Both the position numbers and the translations under genes were made by a program. A stretch of 64,000 nt of DNA from Roseateles sp. SL47. GTDB lineage: Bacteria > Pseudomonadota > Gammaproteobacteria > Burkholderiales > Burkholderiaceae_C. Below are positions 43,767-54,338 of this stretch, in pieces. The stretch lies in contig NZ_CP113068.1 in NCBI RefSeq assembly GCF_026625885.1, positions 1,178,001 through 1,242,000 of the forward strand, in the 5' to 3' direction. Numbering within the stretch: position 1 is the first letter of the stretch; every line of letters starts with the position of its first letter. The notes beneath the pieces were generated by a model. The model worked only from the letters and a program-made list of their open reading frames with translations, was not told the origin of the DNA and made no database searches.

Positions 43767-45329
43767 TCATCCCTTGAGCGTCTGCTCCAGCACATGCAAC
43801 TGCTGGTTCAACTCGGTGTTCTTCTGCCGCTCGCCGCCGATCTTGCGAACGGCGTGCAGGACAGTGGTGTGGTCCCGCCCGCCAAAGAGCTCACCGATCT
43901 CCGGCAGGCTCTTCTGGGTGAGTTCCTTGGCCAGATACATCGCGATCTGCCGGGGGCGGGCGATGCTGGCCGGCCGTTTCTTGGAATACATGTCCGCGAC
44001 CTTGATCTTGTAGAAGTCGGCCACGGTTTTCTGGATGTTTTCCACCGAAATCTGGCGGTTCTGGATGGAGAGCAGGTCTTTCAGTGCCTCGCGGGCCAGC
44101 TGAATGTTGATCTCCTTGTGCGAAAAGCGGCTGTAAGCCAGCACTTTCCGCAGCGCCCCTTCGAGCTCCCGCACGTTGGCGCGCACATTCTTGGCGATGA
44201 AGAAGGCCACATCCTCCGGCATGGGGGCACTTTCAGCCTCCGCCTTCTTGATCAGGATGGCCACCCGCATTTCCAGCTCCGGCGGCTCGATGGCCACCGT
44301 CAGGCCGGCGTCAAAGCGGCTGGTGAGGCGCTCATCGATGTCCACCAGACCCTTGGGATAGGTGTCGCTGGTCATGATGATGTGGGCGCGCTTGGCCAGC
44401 AGGGCCTCGAAGGCGTTGAAGAACTCTTCCTGCGTGCGGTCCTTGCCGGCAAAGAACTGCACATCGTCGATGAGCAGCAGGTCCAGCGAGTGGTACTTGG
44501 CTTTCAGCTCGTCGAAGGTCTTGCGCTGGTAGTTCTTCACCACGTCCGAGATGAACTGCTCGGCATGCAGGTACAGCACGCGGGCATCCGGACGGTCCTT
44601 GAGCAGGGCATTGCCCACGGCATGGATCAGGTGAGTTTTGCCCAGGCCCACGCCGCCGTAGATGAACAGCGGGTTGTACATCTGGCCCGGCGCGCCGGCC
44701 ACATGCAGGGCGGCAGTGCGGGCCATCTGGTTCGCACGGCCTGGCACCAGCGTGTCAAACGTGAGGCTGGTGTTGATGCGGTGGCGGGTGGCGCTGGGCG
44801 GCAGCGTCTGGGCCGCTCCGGGCGGCGGCGCATTGGCGATCAGGCTGGCGGCGGTGACCGGTTGGGCCGCCTTGGAGGCTGCGGCAGAAGCAGCGGCCGC
44901 ACGGGCGGCGGGTGTGGCGGAAGCGCCCGATGCGGCCGGCGTGTCGCCCGTAGCACCAGATGCACCCCGAAGGCCGTGCTGCTGCAGCACCTGGCCCATG
45001 GATGCCACCGGCGCACTGTTGCGCGGCAGCGGGGCGATGGTCTCGCGCGGTGCCAGCGACAGCTCCAGCCGGGCCGGCTTGCCGGCCAGCTCGCCCAGGA
45101 TGATCTCGATGCGGTTGGCGTACTGGCTGCGAATCCAGTCCAGCTTGAAGCGGTTGGGCACGCGCAGAGACACCAGAACGGCGTCCTCGCCATTCCCTTC
45201 CTGGAGGTGGATCACTTCGGCGGCGGGCAGCGGCCGGATCCAGGTATTGAATTGCTGTTCAGGCAACTCGGTGGCAAGGCGTTCACAGACGCGCTGCCAC
45301 AAAGTCACCTCAGACACGTCTGCGCTCAT
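43767..45329 (-). CDS. dnaA: Chromosomal replication initiator DnaA
   Basis: 520 aa. Domain I begins [20 protein letters not shown]. An Ala/Pro-rich domain II linker (about 100-180) is long, as in Burkholderiales. The AAA+ domain has [17 protein letters not shown] (Walker A) and [20 protein letters not shown] (Walker B and sensor). Domain IV ends with [16 protein letters not shown], the DnaA-box-binding helix. A near-consensus DnaA box (TTTTCCACA) overlaps the start codon and a perfect box lies 61 bp upstream, consistent with autoregulation. A small hairpin overlaps the stop. Confidence 0.98.
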   Translation of the reverse strand: MSADVSEVTLWQRVCERLATELPEQQFNTWIRPLPAAEVIHLQEGNGEDAVLVSLRVPNRFKLDWIRSQYANRIEIILGELAGKPARLELSLAPRETIAPLPRNSAPVASMGQVLQQHGLRGASGATGDTPAASGASATPAARAAAASAAASKAAQPVTAASLIANAPPPGAAQTLPPSATRHRINTSLTFDTLVPGRANQMARTAALHVAGAPGQMYNPLFIYGGVGLGKTHLIHAVGNALLKDRPDARVLYLHAEQFISDVVKNYQRKTFDELKAKYHSLDLLLIDDVQFFAGKDRTQEEFFNAFEALLAKRAHIIMTSDTYPKGLVDIDERLTSRFDAGLTVAIEPPELEMRVAILIKKAEAESAPMPEDVAFFIAKNVRANVRELEGALRKVLAYSRFSHKEINIQLAREALKDLLSIQNRQISVENIQKTVADFYKIKVADMYSKKRPASIARPRQIAMYLAKELTQKSLPEIGELFGGRDHTTVLHAVRKIGGERQKNTELNQQLHVLEQTLKG

Positions 45330-45828
45330 TGTGGAAAACTTATTCTTCGAGCGGCCAGATTGTACCGATGAGGGGCCGCGAAGTCTGGGTTATCCACAGA
45401 ATTTTTGGCAGGGTCAAGATCAGGTAATCCCCCGCACGCGCATACCCGCAGATTGACCGTGCTCCGATTCTTTGCTGTAATCGCGGGTTTTCCGGACGCC
45501 TGGACGTATGTCCGTGGGCCTCCAGAATGAGCTTTCAGGCATGCATTCTTGCGGCCAGGTTGTGGCTAGATTGTGGTCAGGTGCTGGTCAGGGGTCGCTC
45601 GAAGCACGGCGGCGGGTCCCCCTGACACACTGGGCACACTGGGCACAGTGATCACATCGGTCGTTGTGTCTGGCCAATGTGGCTGGCCAATAGTTCTGAC
45701 CCATGGGTCTGACCTGCATGAAGTGTTCTACATGAACTGCGCTGCCTGAAGTGCCTGATACCACTGTCGGTGTCCGACAGTACCCACCGTCTAGTCCGAC
45801 ATTTCCGACATTTCGTTAGAGGTTCACC
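45330..45828. other. dnaA-rpmH intergenic region, probable oriC component
   Basis: 499 bp between divergent dnaA and rpmH. It contains one perfect DnaA box (45390-45398), a one-mismatch box at the dnaA start (45330-45338), and an AATTTTT patch just beside the perfect box. The rest is a mixture of short repeats such as CACACTGGGCACACTGGGCACA (45632-45653). No gene is present. Position beside dnaA supports origin function; the box count in this stretch alone is low. Confidence 0.6.
45390..45398 (+). promoter_or_regulatory. Perfect DnaA box
   Basis: TTATCCACA, matching the consensus exactly, upstream of dnaA. Confidence 0.85.
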
Positions 45829-45963
45829 ATGAAACGCACCTACCAAGGCTCCAAGACCCGTCGCGCCCGTACCCACGGCTTCCTGGTTCGCATGAAGACC
45901 CGCGGTGGCCGCGCCGTCATCGCCGCACGTCGCGCCAAGGGCCGTAAGCGCCTGGCCGTCTGA
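45829..45963 (+). CDS. rpmH: 50S ribosomal protein L34
   Basis: 44 aa, [20 protein letters not shown] with [20 protein letters not shown]: the entire conserved L34 sequence. An AGAGG site precedes the ATG. It is the first gene of the rpmH-rnpA-yidD-yidC group running away from dnaA. Confidence 0.99.
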   Translation: MKRTYQGSKTRRARTHGFLVRMKTRGGRAVIAARRAKGRKRLAV

Positions 45964-46024
45964 GGCTGGTCGGGCACCGCCTGATCGTCTCGACACGTCG
46001 CGTCTTCTTCAGTCCGACCAAGCC

Positions 46025-46516
46025 GTGACCGGCCGCATCGTTCGATCGGCCGATTTCGAGCGCGTGCTGGGGACCCCCAGCCGCGCCCGCAGCCCTCACT
46101 TCGCCGTTCATCACCTGGCCGCCAGCCCATCGCTGCCGGCACGCCGCCTTCCCAAAGATCCTTCCACAGGTTCATCCACAGGAATGGCGGACTTGTCCAC
46201 AGGTGATGCGCAGATTCATCCACAGCTTGTGGATGACGCGGTTCCCGACCGACCCGCAGCCGCCTGGCTGGGGTATGTCGTGCCCAAACGCCATGCGCGC
46301 AGGGCCGTGACCCGCACCCTGCTGAAGCGGCAAATCCGTCAGGTCTTCGGCACCCTTCCCACCCTGCCTCCGGGCCTTTGGGTGGTGCGCTTGCGCCTGC
46401 CGTTTGACCGCAAGCAGTTTCCCAGCGCCTCTTCCGACGCCCTGCGCAGCGCAGCGCGGGCCGAATTGCTGGAGCTGATCCGCAAAATCTCGGCGGCCCA
46501 GGCGCGTGCCGGCTGA
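46025..46516 (+). CDS. rnpA: Ribonuclease P protein component
   Basis: 163 aa from a GTG at 46025 (TGRIVRSADFERVLG follows); the frame extends to an ATG at 45905 overlapping rpmH, and no strong ribosome site decides between them. The RNase P signature is GYVVPKRHARRAVTRTLLKR with the RNR-type basic helix. Between the N-terminal strand and this motif lies an unusual insert (KDPSTGSSTGMADLSTGD and following) whose DNA holds four DnaA-box-like 9-mers (46172-46236). RnpA helps the catalytic RNA process tRNA 5' ends. Confidence 0.92.
   Translation: MTGRIVRSADFERVLGTPSRARSPHFAVHHLAASPSLPARRLPKDPSTGSSTGMADLSTGDAQIHPQLVDDAVPDRPAAAWLGYVVPKRHARRAVTRTLLKRQIRQVFGTLPTLPPGLWVVRLRLPFDRKQFPSASSDALRSAARAELLELIRKISAAQARAG
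46172..46236. promoter_or_regulatory. Cluster of four near-consensus DnaA boxes inside rnpA
   Basis: TCATCCACA (46172-46180), TTGTCCACA (46193-46201), TCATCCACA (46216-46224) and, on the other strand, TCATCCACA (46228-46236) each differ from TTATCCACA by one base. All four fall within 65 bp in the insert of rnpA. The cluster is denser than in the dnaA-rpmH gap and may be part of the origin. Confidence 0.6.
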
Positions 46517-46531
46517 TGCACGGACCCACCC

Positions 46532-46846
46532 ATGACAACACGACCCAGTCTGCCGACCCGTGTGCTCATGGGGCTGGTGCGTGCTTACCAGCTGCTGTTC
46601 AGCCCCTGGCTGCGTGCCGGATGCCGGTATTCGCCCAGCTGTTCCAACTACGGTATGCAGGCACTGCGCCAGCATGGGGCTGCCGCCGGCACCTATCTCG
46701 CCGCAGCGCGTATCCTGCGCTGCAATCCGTTCTGTCCGGGCGGGCATGATCCCGTGCCTGACAATCCGCCCCGTCTCTTCACCTACCTTGCTCGGCGCAA
46801 GGCGGGTCGAGCCTCTTCAACCGCCAATTCAAAAGCTTCCCCATGA
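46532..46846 (+). CDS. yidD: Membrane protein insertion efficiency factor YidD
   Basis: 104 aa. VRAYQLLFSPWLRAGCRYSP with SCSNYGMQAL and the RILRCNPFCPGGHDPVP end are the YidD signature with its conserved cysteines. It is 15 bp after rnpA and overlaps yidC by 4 bp (ATGA), so the genes are tightly coupled. It assists YidC-dependent membrane insertion. Confidence 0.96.
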   Translation: MTTRPSLPTRVLMGLVRAYQLLFSPWLRAGCRYSPSCSNYGMQALRQHGAAAGTYLAAARILRCNPFCPGGHDPVPDNPPRLFTYLARRKAGRASSTANSKASP

Positions 46847-48552
46847 CTGATATACGCCGCACCATCTTGTGGGTGGTGTTCACCATGTCGCTGGTCCTTC
46901 TGTGGGACGGCTGGCAACGGCACAACGGCCATCCTTCGATGTTCGGTCCCGCGCCGGCCAAGACGGCCAGCGCCCCGGGCACCCCCGCGTCCGCCGTTCC
47001 TGGCGCGACCCTGCCGGCTTCCGGCGCTTCGGCCCCGGCCGCTGTGGCCGCGGCAGATGCCGCTTCAGCACCGGCACCGGTGAAGAGTGAGCTCGTGACC
47101 GTCACCACCGATGTGGTCAAGGCCACGCTGGACACCCGTGGCGGTGCGCTGGTGCGGGTGGAACTGCTCAAGCATGCCGACGACAAGGACCCGAGCGGCC
47201 ACGTGGTGGTGCTGGACCCGTTGCGGAGTTACAGCGCCCAGACGGCCCTGCGCAATGTGCCGGGGGCGCCCACCCATCAGACGGTCCTGACCCTGGTGGA
47301 CGGGCCGCGTGAACTCAAGGACGGTGCCGACACCCTGACGGTGCGCCTGGAGTCGCCGCCCATGGGGGGCGTGAAGCTGGCAAAGGTCTACACCTTCAAG
47401 CGGGGCGACTACGCCATCGACGTGAAGCATGAGGTGACCAACGTCGGCACGGCCCCGCTGGTGCCGGAGCTGTCGGTGTGGCTGGTGCGTGACGACCATG
47501 TGGATCACACCGGCCCGTCGATGGCCCCCAGCTCCTTCACCGGCCCAACGGTCTACACCGATCAGGGCAAGATGCAGAAGGTGCCCTTCGACAAACTCAA
47601 GGACAACAAGGCCGACTACGAGCGTCGTGCGGATGATGGCTGGATCGCCATGGTCCAGCACTATTTCGTGAGTGCGTGGCTGCGCAATGAACCGGGTGCC
47701 CGGGCCTTTGACGTGAGCGAGTCCCCCAGCAAGCTGGTGACACTGTCCATGGTCACCGCCTTCCCGACCATCGCCCCGGGCGCGACAGGCAAGCTCGAGA
47801 ACCTGCTCTACGTCGGTCCGCAGGAAGAAAAGCGCCTGGAGCAACTGGCCCCCGGCCTTGAACGCGTCAAGGACTACGGGATGTTCACCATCCTGGCCAA
47901 GCCGCTGTTCTGGCTGATGGATCTGCTGCACAAAATCCTGGGCAACTGGGGCTGGGCGATTGTGGGCGTGGTGGTCCTGCTGAAGATTGCCTTCTACGGC
48001 CTGAACGCCAAGGCCTACCGCAGCATGGCCAAGATGAAGGCCATCAACCCCCGCATCCAGGAACTGCGCGAGCGTTACAAGGACAAGCCGCAACAGCAGC
48101 AGCAGGAAATGATGCGGCTGTATCGCGAAGAGAAGATCAACCCGCTGGGCTCCTGCCTGCCCATCCTGCTGCAGATGCCGGTCTTCCTGGCGCTGTACTG
48201 GGTGCTGCTGTCCAGCGTGGAAATGCGCGGTGCGCCGTGGGTCCTTTGGGTGCACGACCTGTCCCGCCCGGATGCCTTTTTCACGGAGCTTTGGCCGACC
48301 TGGCTGGGCTGGATGCACGTGCCGCTGGGCCCGCTGCCGCTGCTGATGACGGCCACCAGCCTGCTGCAGGTGTGGCTGAACCCACAGCCCACCGACCCGG
48401 TGCAGGCCAAGATGATGTGGATCATGCCGCTGGCCTTCAGCGTGATGTTCTTCTTCTTCCCGGCCGGTCTGACGCTCTACTACTTCGTCAACAACCTGCT
48501 GTCCATCGCCCAGCAGTGGATGATCAACAAGCAGCACGGCGTGACGAATTAA
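46843..48552 (+). CDS. yidC: Membrane protein insertase YidC
   Basis: 569 aa. An N-terminal membrane anchor (TILWVVFTMSLVLLWDGWQR) is followed by an Ala/Pro linker, a large periplasmic beta domain (about 80-340), and the conserved five-helix insertase core. The core includes NWGWAIVGVVVLLKIAFYGL, the coiled cytoplasmic hairpin with MKAINPRIQELRERYKDKPQ and INPLGSCLPILLQMPVFLAL, and the terminal YYFVNNLLSIAQQW. It inserts and folds inner-membrane proteins alone or with SecYEG. A terminator follows. Confidence 0.98.
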   Translation: MTDIRRTILWVVFTMSLVLLWDGWQRHNGHPSMFGPAPAKTASAPGTPASAVPGATLPASGASAPAAVAAADAASAPAPVKSELVTVTTDVVKATLDTRGGALVRVELLKHADDKDPSGHVVVLDPLRSYSAQTALRNVPGAPTHQTVLTLVDGPRELKDGADTLTVRLESPPMGGVKLAKVYTFKRGDYAIDVKHEVTNVGTAPLVPELSVWLVRDDHVDHTGPSMAPSSFTGPTVYTDQGKMQKVPFDKLKDNKADYERRADDGWIAMVQHYFVSAWLRNEPGARAFDVSESPSKLVTLSMVTAFPTIAPGATGKLENLLYVGPQEEKRLEQLAPGLERVKDYGMFTILAKPLFWLMDLLHKILGNWGWAIVGVVVLLKIAFYGLNAKAYRSMAKMKAINPRIQELRERYKDKPQQQQQEMMRLYREEKINPLGSCLPILLQMPVFLALYWVLLSSVEMRGAPWVLWVHDLSRPDAFFTELWPTWLGWMHVPLGPLPLLMTATSLLQVWLNPQPTDPVQAKMMWIMPLAFSVMFFFFPAGLTLYYFVNNLLSIAQQWMINKQHGVTN

Positions 48553-48574
48553 CGCCAATCGCGACCCACAACGA

Positions 48575-48601
48575 AGCCTCCGCATGACGGGGGCTTTTTT
48601 T
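48575..48601 (+). terminator. Rho-independent terminator of the rpmH-yidC operon
   Basis: AGCCTCCG pairs with CGGGGGCT (one G-U) across CATGA, followed by seven T residues, 22 bp after the yidC stop. Confidence 0.9.
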
Positions 48602-48792
48602 CGTCCGCGCGCGGGTGCTTAATTGTTCTGCGGGGTTCGCTTCCCTCGGTCGGGTATCCAGGGAACCGGAGGTGCGTGGTGATGGGGCACGAGCGCCATC
48701 ACCCGCCCTACCCCGCGCCACTGACGCTGCAGTGGGGTCGGGTCATGCGCCTCGGTGCGCCGCAAAAGCCACCCGTGCGAGACAATCCGCGC

Positions 48793-50178
48793 ATGCTGTC
48801 CCGTCACCAGGATCCCATCGCCGCCATCGCCACCGCACCCGGACGCGGCGCTGTGGGCATCGTTCGTGTGTCCTCGCCGCAGGACCTCACCGGCCTGGTC
48901 ACCGCGATCTGCGGCCGTGCGCTCAAGCCGCGCGAGGCCACCTATCTCCCGTTTCGCAGTGCCCAGGGCGAGGCCATCGACCATGGCCTGGCGCTGCTGT
49001 TCCCGGCGCCGCACAGCTACACCGGCGAACATGTGCTGGAGTTGCAGGCGCACGGCGGCCCGGTGGTGTTGCAACTGCTGCTCGCGCGTTGCCTGGAGGC
49101 CGATCCGAGCCTGCGCATCCGCCTGGCCGAACCAGGTGAATTCACACGGCGCGCCTTCCTGAACGGCAAGCTGGACCTGGCCCAGGCCGAAGCGGTGGCC
49201 GACCTCATCGATGCCAGCACGGAGGCCGCTGCTCGCAGTGCCGGACGTGCCCTGGCCGGTGCCCTCAGTGGCGAGGTGGGCCAGTTGCGGGACGCGCTAA
49301 TCCAGTTACGCATGCTGGTGGAAGCCACGCTGGACTTCCCGGAAGAGGAGATCGATTTCCTGCAGCAGGCGGATGCCCTGGGCAAACTCGAACGCCTGCT
49401 GGCGAGGCTGGATGCGCTGCTGGAGCGCAGCCGCCAGGGCGCCATCCTTCGCGAGGGCATCAAGGTGGTGCTGGCGGGTCAGCCGAATGTGGGCAAGAGT
49501 TCGCTGCTGAATGCGCTGGCAGGCGCGGAACTGGCCATCGTCACGCCGATCTCGGGGACGACACGCGACAAGCTCAGCCAGACCATCCAGATCGAAGGGG
49601 TGCCGCTGCACATCAGTGACACCGCCGGCCTGCGCGATACCGACGATGAGGTGGAACGCATCGGCGTGGCCCGCAGCTGGGACGCCATCCATGATGCGGA
49701 TGTGGTGCTGTTCCTGCATGACCTGACCCGTGTCGGTCAGCCGGGCTATGAAAGCGAGGATGCCGAGATCCGCAGCCGTCTGTCGGCCGTGGACCCCGCG
49801 CGGATTCTGCAGATCTACAACAAGGCCGATGCCCCTGAGGGTGAAGGCACCGTGGCGGCGGAAGGCGCGTTGCGCCTGTCCGCCAAGACTGGCGCGGGCC
49901 TGGATGCGCTGCGGCAGCGACTGTTGCAGCAGGTGGGCTGGCATGCGGTGCCGGAGGGCCTGTTCATTGCCCGCGAGCGTCATGTGCAGGCCCTGCGCCG
50001 CACGCGTGAGCATGTGGACCTGGCCCTGCAGCAGGCCGCCCAGGTGCCGGCGGCCGCCCTGGACCTGATGGCCGAAGAGCTCCGGCTGGCGCATGATGCG
50101 CTGGGCGAGATCACGGGCGCCTTCACGGCCGACGATCTGCTGGGGGAGATCTTCAGCCGGTTCTGTATCGGGAAGTAG
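48793..50178 (+). CDS. mnmE: tRNA modification GTPase MnmE
   Basis: 461 aa from ATG 48793 ([20 protein letters not shown]). The N-terminal folate-binding domain is followed by a helical domain with an inserted G domain: [20 protein letters not shown] (P loop), [21 protein letters not shown] and the NKAD-type motif in [10 protein letters not shown]. The C-terminus is FSRFCIGK, with the Cys essential for tRNA wobble-uridine modification. With MnmG it makes cmnm5U34. A longer upstream frame exists but MnmE homology begins at [11 protein letters not shown]. Confidence 0.97.
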   Translation: MLSRHQDPIAAIATAPGRGAVGIVRVSSPQDLTGLVTAICGRALKPREATYLPFRSAQGEAIDHGLALLFPAPHSYTGEHVLELQAHGGPVVLQLLLARCLEADPSLRIRLAEPGEFTRRAFLNGKLDLAQAEAVADLIDASTEAAARSAGRALAGALSGEVGQLRDALIQLRMLVEATLDFPEEEIDFLQQADALGKLERLLARLDALLERSRQGAILREGIKVVLAGQPNVGKSSLLNALAGAELAIVTPISGTTRDKLSQTIQIEGVPLHISDTAGLRDTDDEVERIGVARSWDAIHDADVVLFLHDLTRVGQPGYESEDAEIRSRLSAVDPARILQIYNKADAPEGEGTVAAEGALRLSAKTGAGLDALRQRLLQQVGWHAVPEGLFIARERHVQALRRTREHVDLALQQAAQVPAAALDLMAEELRLAHDALGEITGAFTADDLLGEIFSRFCIGK

Positions 50179-50202
50179 GCCGGGTCCAAGGCGTCCGGGC
50201 CA

Positions 50203-51108
50203 TCATCCCCACTTCATCTCCCCCTTCACCACTTTGGCGCCGATCTGCAGCGCGGCCCCCAACCCGGCCGTCGGATAGCGGCGCGTCATGGCGGCAATGA
50301 GTGCAGCGCTGTTGGCAGCCTTGGCCTGTTCTTCCTCGAAGGCCAGCAGGTAGTTGCGGGTCTCGTTCACCGCAGCCACATCCAGGCTGCCCGTGGCGGC
50401 CATGTGCCCCGGCACCACGACCTTCGGCTTGCGCGCCGCGATGGCTTCCAGCGTCTTGACCCACGCCGCGCGAGCCGCCGCCGTCGGCGTGTCTGCGGTC
50501 CAGACGTGCAGGCCCGAGAACACCAGCACGCCACCAAACACCGCTTGCAGTGTGGGCACCCACAGATACCGGCGGTTCTCCAGCCCCTGCGCGCTGACGA
50601 TCTCGATCGTGTGTCCCTCCAGAGTCAACGATGGCCCGTCGAACGCCTCTGGCAGCACCACATCCGCCAGGGTCTGAGGGCCGTTCTCCTTGAGCTGCGG
50701 CCCCCAGACCGCCAGCTTCTTCTCGACATTGCCCTTGATCGCCGCGATCGTGGCCGACGCGGCGATGACCTTGGCCGAGGGGAATGCCGCTTTGATCGGA
50801 CCCAGACTGAAGTAGTAGTCCGGGTCGCTCTGGCTCACATAGATCGTGGTCAGCGTCTTGCCCGAGGCCTTGATCGCCTCGGCCACCGCGCGTCCATCCG
50901 GCAGCGAGAAACCGCCGTCGATGAGGATGGCGTCCTTCGCGCCTGAGAGCAGCACCGGAGCCCGGAAGAAGCCGTTGTCACCGGCCGGGAAGTGCCGCCA
51001 TTGCAACGGGGCGGCGGCGACAGCCGTGGTGCTGAGCGCCGGAAGAGTCACGGCGGAAGCTGCAGCAGTGACCGCTGCAGTTTGAAGGAAGTCGCGTCGC
51101 TTGATCAT
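50203..51108 (-). CDS. MBL-fold hydrolase-like protein with altered metal motif, exported
   Basis: 301 aa from ATG 51108. The N-terminus KRRDFLQTAAVTAAASAV is a twin-arginine signal. The beta-lactamase fold is recognisable from AILIDGGFSLPDGRAVAEAI, the following beta-turn region, and VVVPGHMAATGSLD near the C-terminus. The HxHxDH metal motif expected after TTIYV reads SQSDPDYYF (Gln93, Asp95, Asp97, Tyr98), so the usual two-zinc site is not intact. It is divergent from a LysR gene (85-bp gap), which is the likely regulator. Confidence 0.78.
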   Translation of the reverse strand: MIKRRDFLQTAAVTAAASAVTLPALSTTAVAAAPLQWRHFPAGDNGFFRAPVLLSGAKDAILIDGGFSLPDGRAVAEAIKASGKTLTTIYVSQSDPDYYFSLGPIKAAFPSAKVIAASATIAAIKGNVEKKLAVWGPQLKENGPQTLADVVLPEAFDGPSLTLEGHTIEIVSAQGLENRRYLWVPTLQAVFGGVLVFSGLHVWTADTPTAAARAAWVKTLEAIAARKPKVVVPGHMAATGSLDVAAVNETRNYLLAFEEEQAKAANSAALIAAMTRRYPTAGLGAALQIGAKVVKGEMKWG

Positions 51109-51193
51109 GACGAGGTGTTGCCTGTTGGGTAGGGAACGCTCATCGTAGGAAGATGTGATTGACAGATAAATGACGATGAAATAGACACGCTGT

Positions 51194-52159
51194 ATGCAAA
51201 AAGCAAACAGTCTCGATGACGCCAGCCTGCACAACCTGGCCAATCTGAAGCGCTTGGCCTACTTTGCGGCGGTGGTGGAAACCGGCACGTTCACGGCGGC
51301 TGCAGAGCGCCTGGGCATCACCAAAGCGGTGGTGAGCCAGCAGGTCGCACGGCTGGAGAAAGACTTCCACACCACCCTGCTGACGCGGACCACCCGCCGG
51401 GTCGTGCCTACGGACGCGGGCAAAGCCTTCTACCAGCGCTGCGCGCTGATCCTGAAGGAGGCCGGTGAAGCCTTTGATGAGTTGGGAGAGGTCGCGGCCG
51501 AGCCAGCGGGCACGCTTCGCCTGACGGCGCCGCTGGATTACGGGCTGAGCGCGGTGGTTCCGGCCGTGGTCGAGTTCAGCAAGCGATTCCCCCAGTGCAA
51601 GGTGGACGCCGCGCTGAGTGATCAATCCATGGACTTGCTCTCAGGTCAGGTGGAGCTGGCCATCCGCGTTGGATGGTTGACGGAGCAACATCTTCAGGCT
51701 CGCCAGATCGGAACGTTCAGGCAGCTGTTGGTGGCCGCACCGGGCTGGGCACGGCAGGTCCGCGCATTGAAGCGTCCGGCGGAGATCGGCGCCTTGCCCT
51801 TCGTCGCCAATGCAGCCTTGCGTGACCCCTTGCACTGGCGCTTCTCCCGCAGTGGCAGCGGGCGGGACCTTCAACCAGACGAAGTGACGGTCCACCCGTC
51901 CATCTTCCTGAACGCGACCCTGGCTGTGCGCGAGGCCGTCTGCATGGGCGCAGGCTTGTCGGTCCTGCCGGATTACGCGGTCCGGTCTGATCTCGCCGAG
52001 GGGCGGCTGATCCCGGTGTTGCCCGAATGGCATCTGCCTTCCGGTGGCATTCACGCCGTGTTCCCGACCGCGCGCTTTCGCCCTGCCAAGGTCAGGACCT
52101 TCGTCGAAGTATTGACGGAATTTCACGGCGGACTGGCACCGCCGCAGACGACTCAGTGA
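51194..52159 (+). CDS. LysR family transcriptional regulator
   Basis: 321 aa. The HTH is [20 protein letters not shown] with [20 protein letters not shown], followed by [16 protein letters not shown]. The effector domain is of the CrgA/AaeR-like type ([20 protein letters not shown]). It probably regulates the divergent MBL-fold gene. Its stop overlaps the convergent apt gene by 7 bp. Confidence 0.93.
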   Translation: MQKANSLDDASLHNLANLKRLAYFAAVVETGTFTAAAERLGITKAVVSQQVARLEKDFHTTLLTRTTRRVVPTDAGKAFYQRCALILKEAGEAFDELGEVAAEPAGTLRLTAPLDYGLSAVVPAVVEFSKRFPQCKVDAALSDQSMDLLSGQVELAIRVGWLTEQHLQARQIGTFRQLLVAAPGWARQVRALKRPAEIGALPFVANAALRDPLHWRFSRSGSGRDLQPDEVTVHPSIFLNATLAVREAVCMGAGLSVLPDYAVRSDLAEGRLIPVLPEWHLPSGGIHAVFPTARFRPAKVRTFVEVLTEFHGGLAPPQTTQ

Positions 52160-52695
52160 CCCTGAAAATCGACCAGCGCAAACACCGGCAGGCCCTGCTC
52201 GCGGATCTTTGCCGAGCCCCCCAGCTCCGGCAGGTCCACAATCACCGCCCCTTCGATCACCGTGGCGCCGAGCCGCTCCAGCAAGCGCTTGCCGGCGAGC
52301 ATCGTGCCGCCGGTGGCGATCAGGTCGTCAATGAGCAGCACCCGGTCCCCGGGCTTCACCGCATCGGTGTGCATCTCCACCGTCGCGCTGCCATATTCCA
52401 GCTCGTAGGTTTCCTGCACGGTGGTGAACGGCAGCTTGCCTTTTTTGCGGATTGGCACAAAACCGATGTTGAGTTCATAGGCCAGCACCGAGCCAATGAT
52501 GAACCCGCGCGCATCCAGGCCGGCGACGACGTCGGGACGACTGTCGAAGTAGCGGTGTACGAACTGGTCGATCAACACGCGGAACGCACGTGGGTTGGCG
52601 AGCAGCGGGGTGATGTCCCGAAACTGCACCCCTGGTTCCGGCCAGTCAGGCACGGTTCGGATCTGCTGCTTGAGGAAGGCGATGGCGTCTTGCAT
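52153..52695 (-). CDS. apt: Adenine phosphoribosyltransferase
   Basis: 180 aa. The PRPP-binding motif is [20 protein letters not shown], with [20 protein letters not shown] and [20 protein letters not shown] (flexible loop) as in other Apt proteins. It converts adenine and PRPP to AMP in purine salvage. The length is normal for the family. Confidence 0.96.
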   Translation of the reverse strand: MQDAIAFLKQQIRTVPDWPEPGVQFRDITPLLANPRAFRVLIDQFVHRYFDSRPDVVAGLDARGFIIGSVLAYELNIGFVPIRKKGKLPFTTVQETYELEYGSATVEMHTDAVKPGDRVLLIDDLIATGGTMLAGKRLLERLGATVIEGAVIVDLPELGGSAKIREQGLPVFALVDFQGH

Positions 52696-52711
52696 GGCGG
52701 GATTGTCGCGC

Positions 52712-54235
52712 CTAGGCCAACTGCTGGCAGATCAACCGCGCACGACCGCCCTGCTTGGCGTCATACAGCGCACGGTCTGCGGCTTCGATCAGCCGCTGCG
52801 GCGGCGTGCCGGTGTCGGGCACACAGGCGGCCACGCCGATCGACAGGCTGACCGAGCGCCGCACCGGTGAGCCCTCATGCTCGATGGCGGCAAGCCGCAC
52901 GCTGTCCAGGCACCGCTGGGCCACCACCTGCGCGCCCGCCAGGTCGGTGTCCACCAGCAGCATCGCAAATTCTTCCCCGCCATAGCGGCACACCGCCTCG
53001 CTGCCCCGCCCGACACAGCTGCGCAGCAGCGTGGCCACCCGGCGCAGGCAGTCATCCCCGGTCACGTGACCATAGCGGTCGTTGTATTGCTTGAAGTGGT
53101 CAATGTCCACCATCACCAGAGCGAGCGGCCGGCCGGACCGGGTGCCCCGCTGCCATTCCTGCTGCAGCAACTGGTCAAAGAGCCGGCGATTGCCCACGCC
53201 GGTCAGGCCATCGGTGGTGGATTGCCTCGCCAGCAACTCATTGGCGCGTTTGAGGCGCTCCTCCTGGCGATGGCGCTCAGTGAAGTCGGTGACGATGCAG
53301 ACATAGAGGTGGATGGTGTCGGTACGCACTTCCGCCACGGTGAGCTGCAGCGCCAGCCGTTCACCGCTGCGGTGACGCGCGCTGAATTCCCGCGGCGTGC
53401 CCAGCAGATCCTGCGGATGCATCAGATCTCCCGTGCTGCCAAACAGCATGCCGATGTGCACCCCCTGCAGCTCGGAAGCGCTGAAGCCGAACAGCTGCTC
53501 GGTGCTGGGGTTGACCTCCAGCACATGGCCGCCAGAGTCCAGTGTGAGGATGCCGTTGCCGGCCGCCTCGATGGTGGCCTTGAGCTGGGCACGGCTGGCC
53601 GCCAGGCTTTGCTGTTCATGGATCAGGTCGGTGACTTCCATGCGCACACCGACGATCCCGCCCGACGGAGTGCGGCATTCGAAGATGCGCAGCCACATGT
53701 CGTCATGCACCCTTTGCAGCAACGGTGCGGTCTGGCGGCCGCGTGCGTCCTTGCGCTCTTGCAGCCACTCGTCTTCCCGGCCCCGGGCCTCCGGGATGCC
53801 CCCGCGCTCCAGCGATTCCCGCACCAGGTCTTCGAAGCTCGCCTTGCGCTGGAAGGCCCGCAGCATGTGCGGGTAGATTTCCACCAGACGGCGGTTGTAG
53901 GCGACCAGCCGGTCGTCCTGATCAAAGATCTCCACGCTGGCGGGCAGGGCGTCGATGGCCTCTTCCAGCGTGCGCTGGGCCTTGCGCGCCCGCGCCTGCG
54001 CCCGGGACAGCCCCCCCATCACGCTCACCGCCAGCAGCACAGTGAAGGCCAGCGCGGCAAAGCCCAGCCACGGCACCACAGGAGCCCAGCCCGGCGAGTC
54101 CGGCAGCCCGCCCAGTGACACCATGAGAATCGCCGCCTGCAGCCCCACCAGCAGCGCAAATGCGAGCAGGGGCCAGAGGCGGGCTTCAGCGAGTCGGGTC
54201 ATCACGAGCTGGGGGCGGCGGAAGGGTGCGGGCAT
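52712..54235 (-). CDS. Membrane-anchored PAS-GGDEF diguanylate cyclase
   Basis: 507 aa from ATG 54235; ATG 54202 (MTRLAEAR) is an alternative. Two N-terminal membrane helices lie at about 20-70, then two PAS-like domains ([40 protein letters not shown] with EQLFGF). A GGDEF domain has [40 protein letters not shown] and the active site [16 protein letters not shown] (GGEEF). It should make cyclic di-GMP. The tail ends 16 bp before apt. No EAL domain is present. Confidence 0.93.
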   Translation of the reverse strand: MPAPFRRPQLVMTRLAEARLWPLLAFALLVGLQAAILMVSLGGLPDSPGWAPVVPWLGFAALAFTVLLAVSVMGGLSRAQARARKAQRTLEEAIDALPASVEIFDQDDRLVAYNRRLVEIYPHMLRAFQRKASFEDLVRESLERGGIPEARGREDEWLQERKDARGRQTAPLLQRVHDDMWLRIFECRTPSGGIVGVRMEVTDLIHEQQSLAASRAQLKATIEAAGNGILTLDSGGHVLEVNPSTEQLFGFSASELQGVHIGMLFGSTGDLMHPQDLLGTPREFSARHRSGERLALQLTVAEVRTDTIHLYVCIVTDFTERHRQEERLKRANELLARQSTTDGLTGVGNRRLFDQLLQQEWQRGTRSGRPLALVMVDIDHFKQYNDRYGHVTGDDCLRRVATLLRSCVGRGSEAVCRYGGEEFAMLLVDTDLAGAQVVAQRCLDSVRLAAIEHEGSPVRRSVSLSIGVAACVPDTGTPPQRLIEAADRALYDAKQGGRARLICQQLA

Positions 54236-54338
54236 CCTATCCACCCCGCGAACAGGCCGATACGCCCCCGACGGGGGACTTCTGCAACGGGGTGTTGCAT
54301 CACCCCCACCAGCGTCCCCGATTCAGCGGACGTCTCGT

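Noticed and set aside
43794..45371. 525-aa open frame on the plus strand
   Set aside because: Antisense shadow of dnaA, with no recognisable domains.
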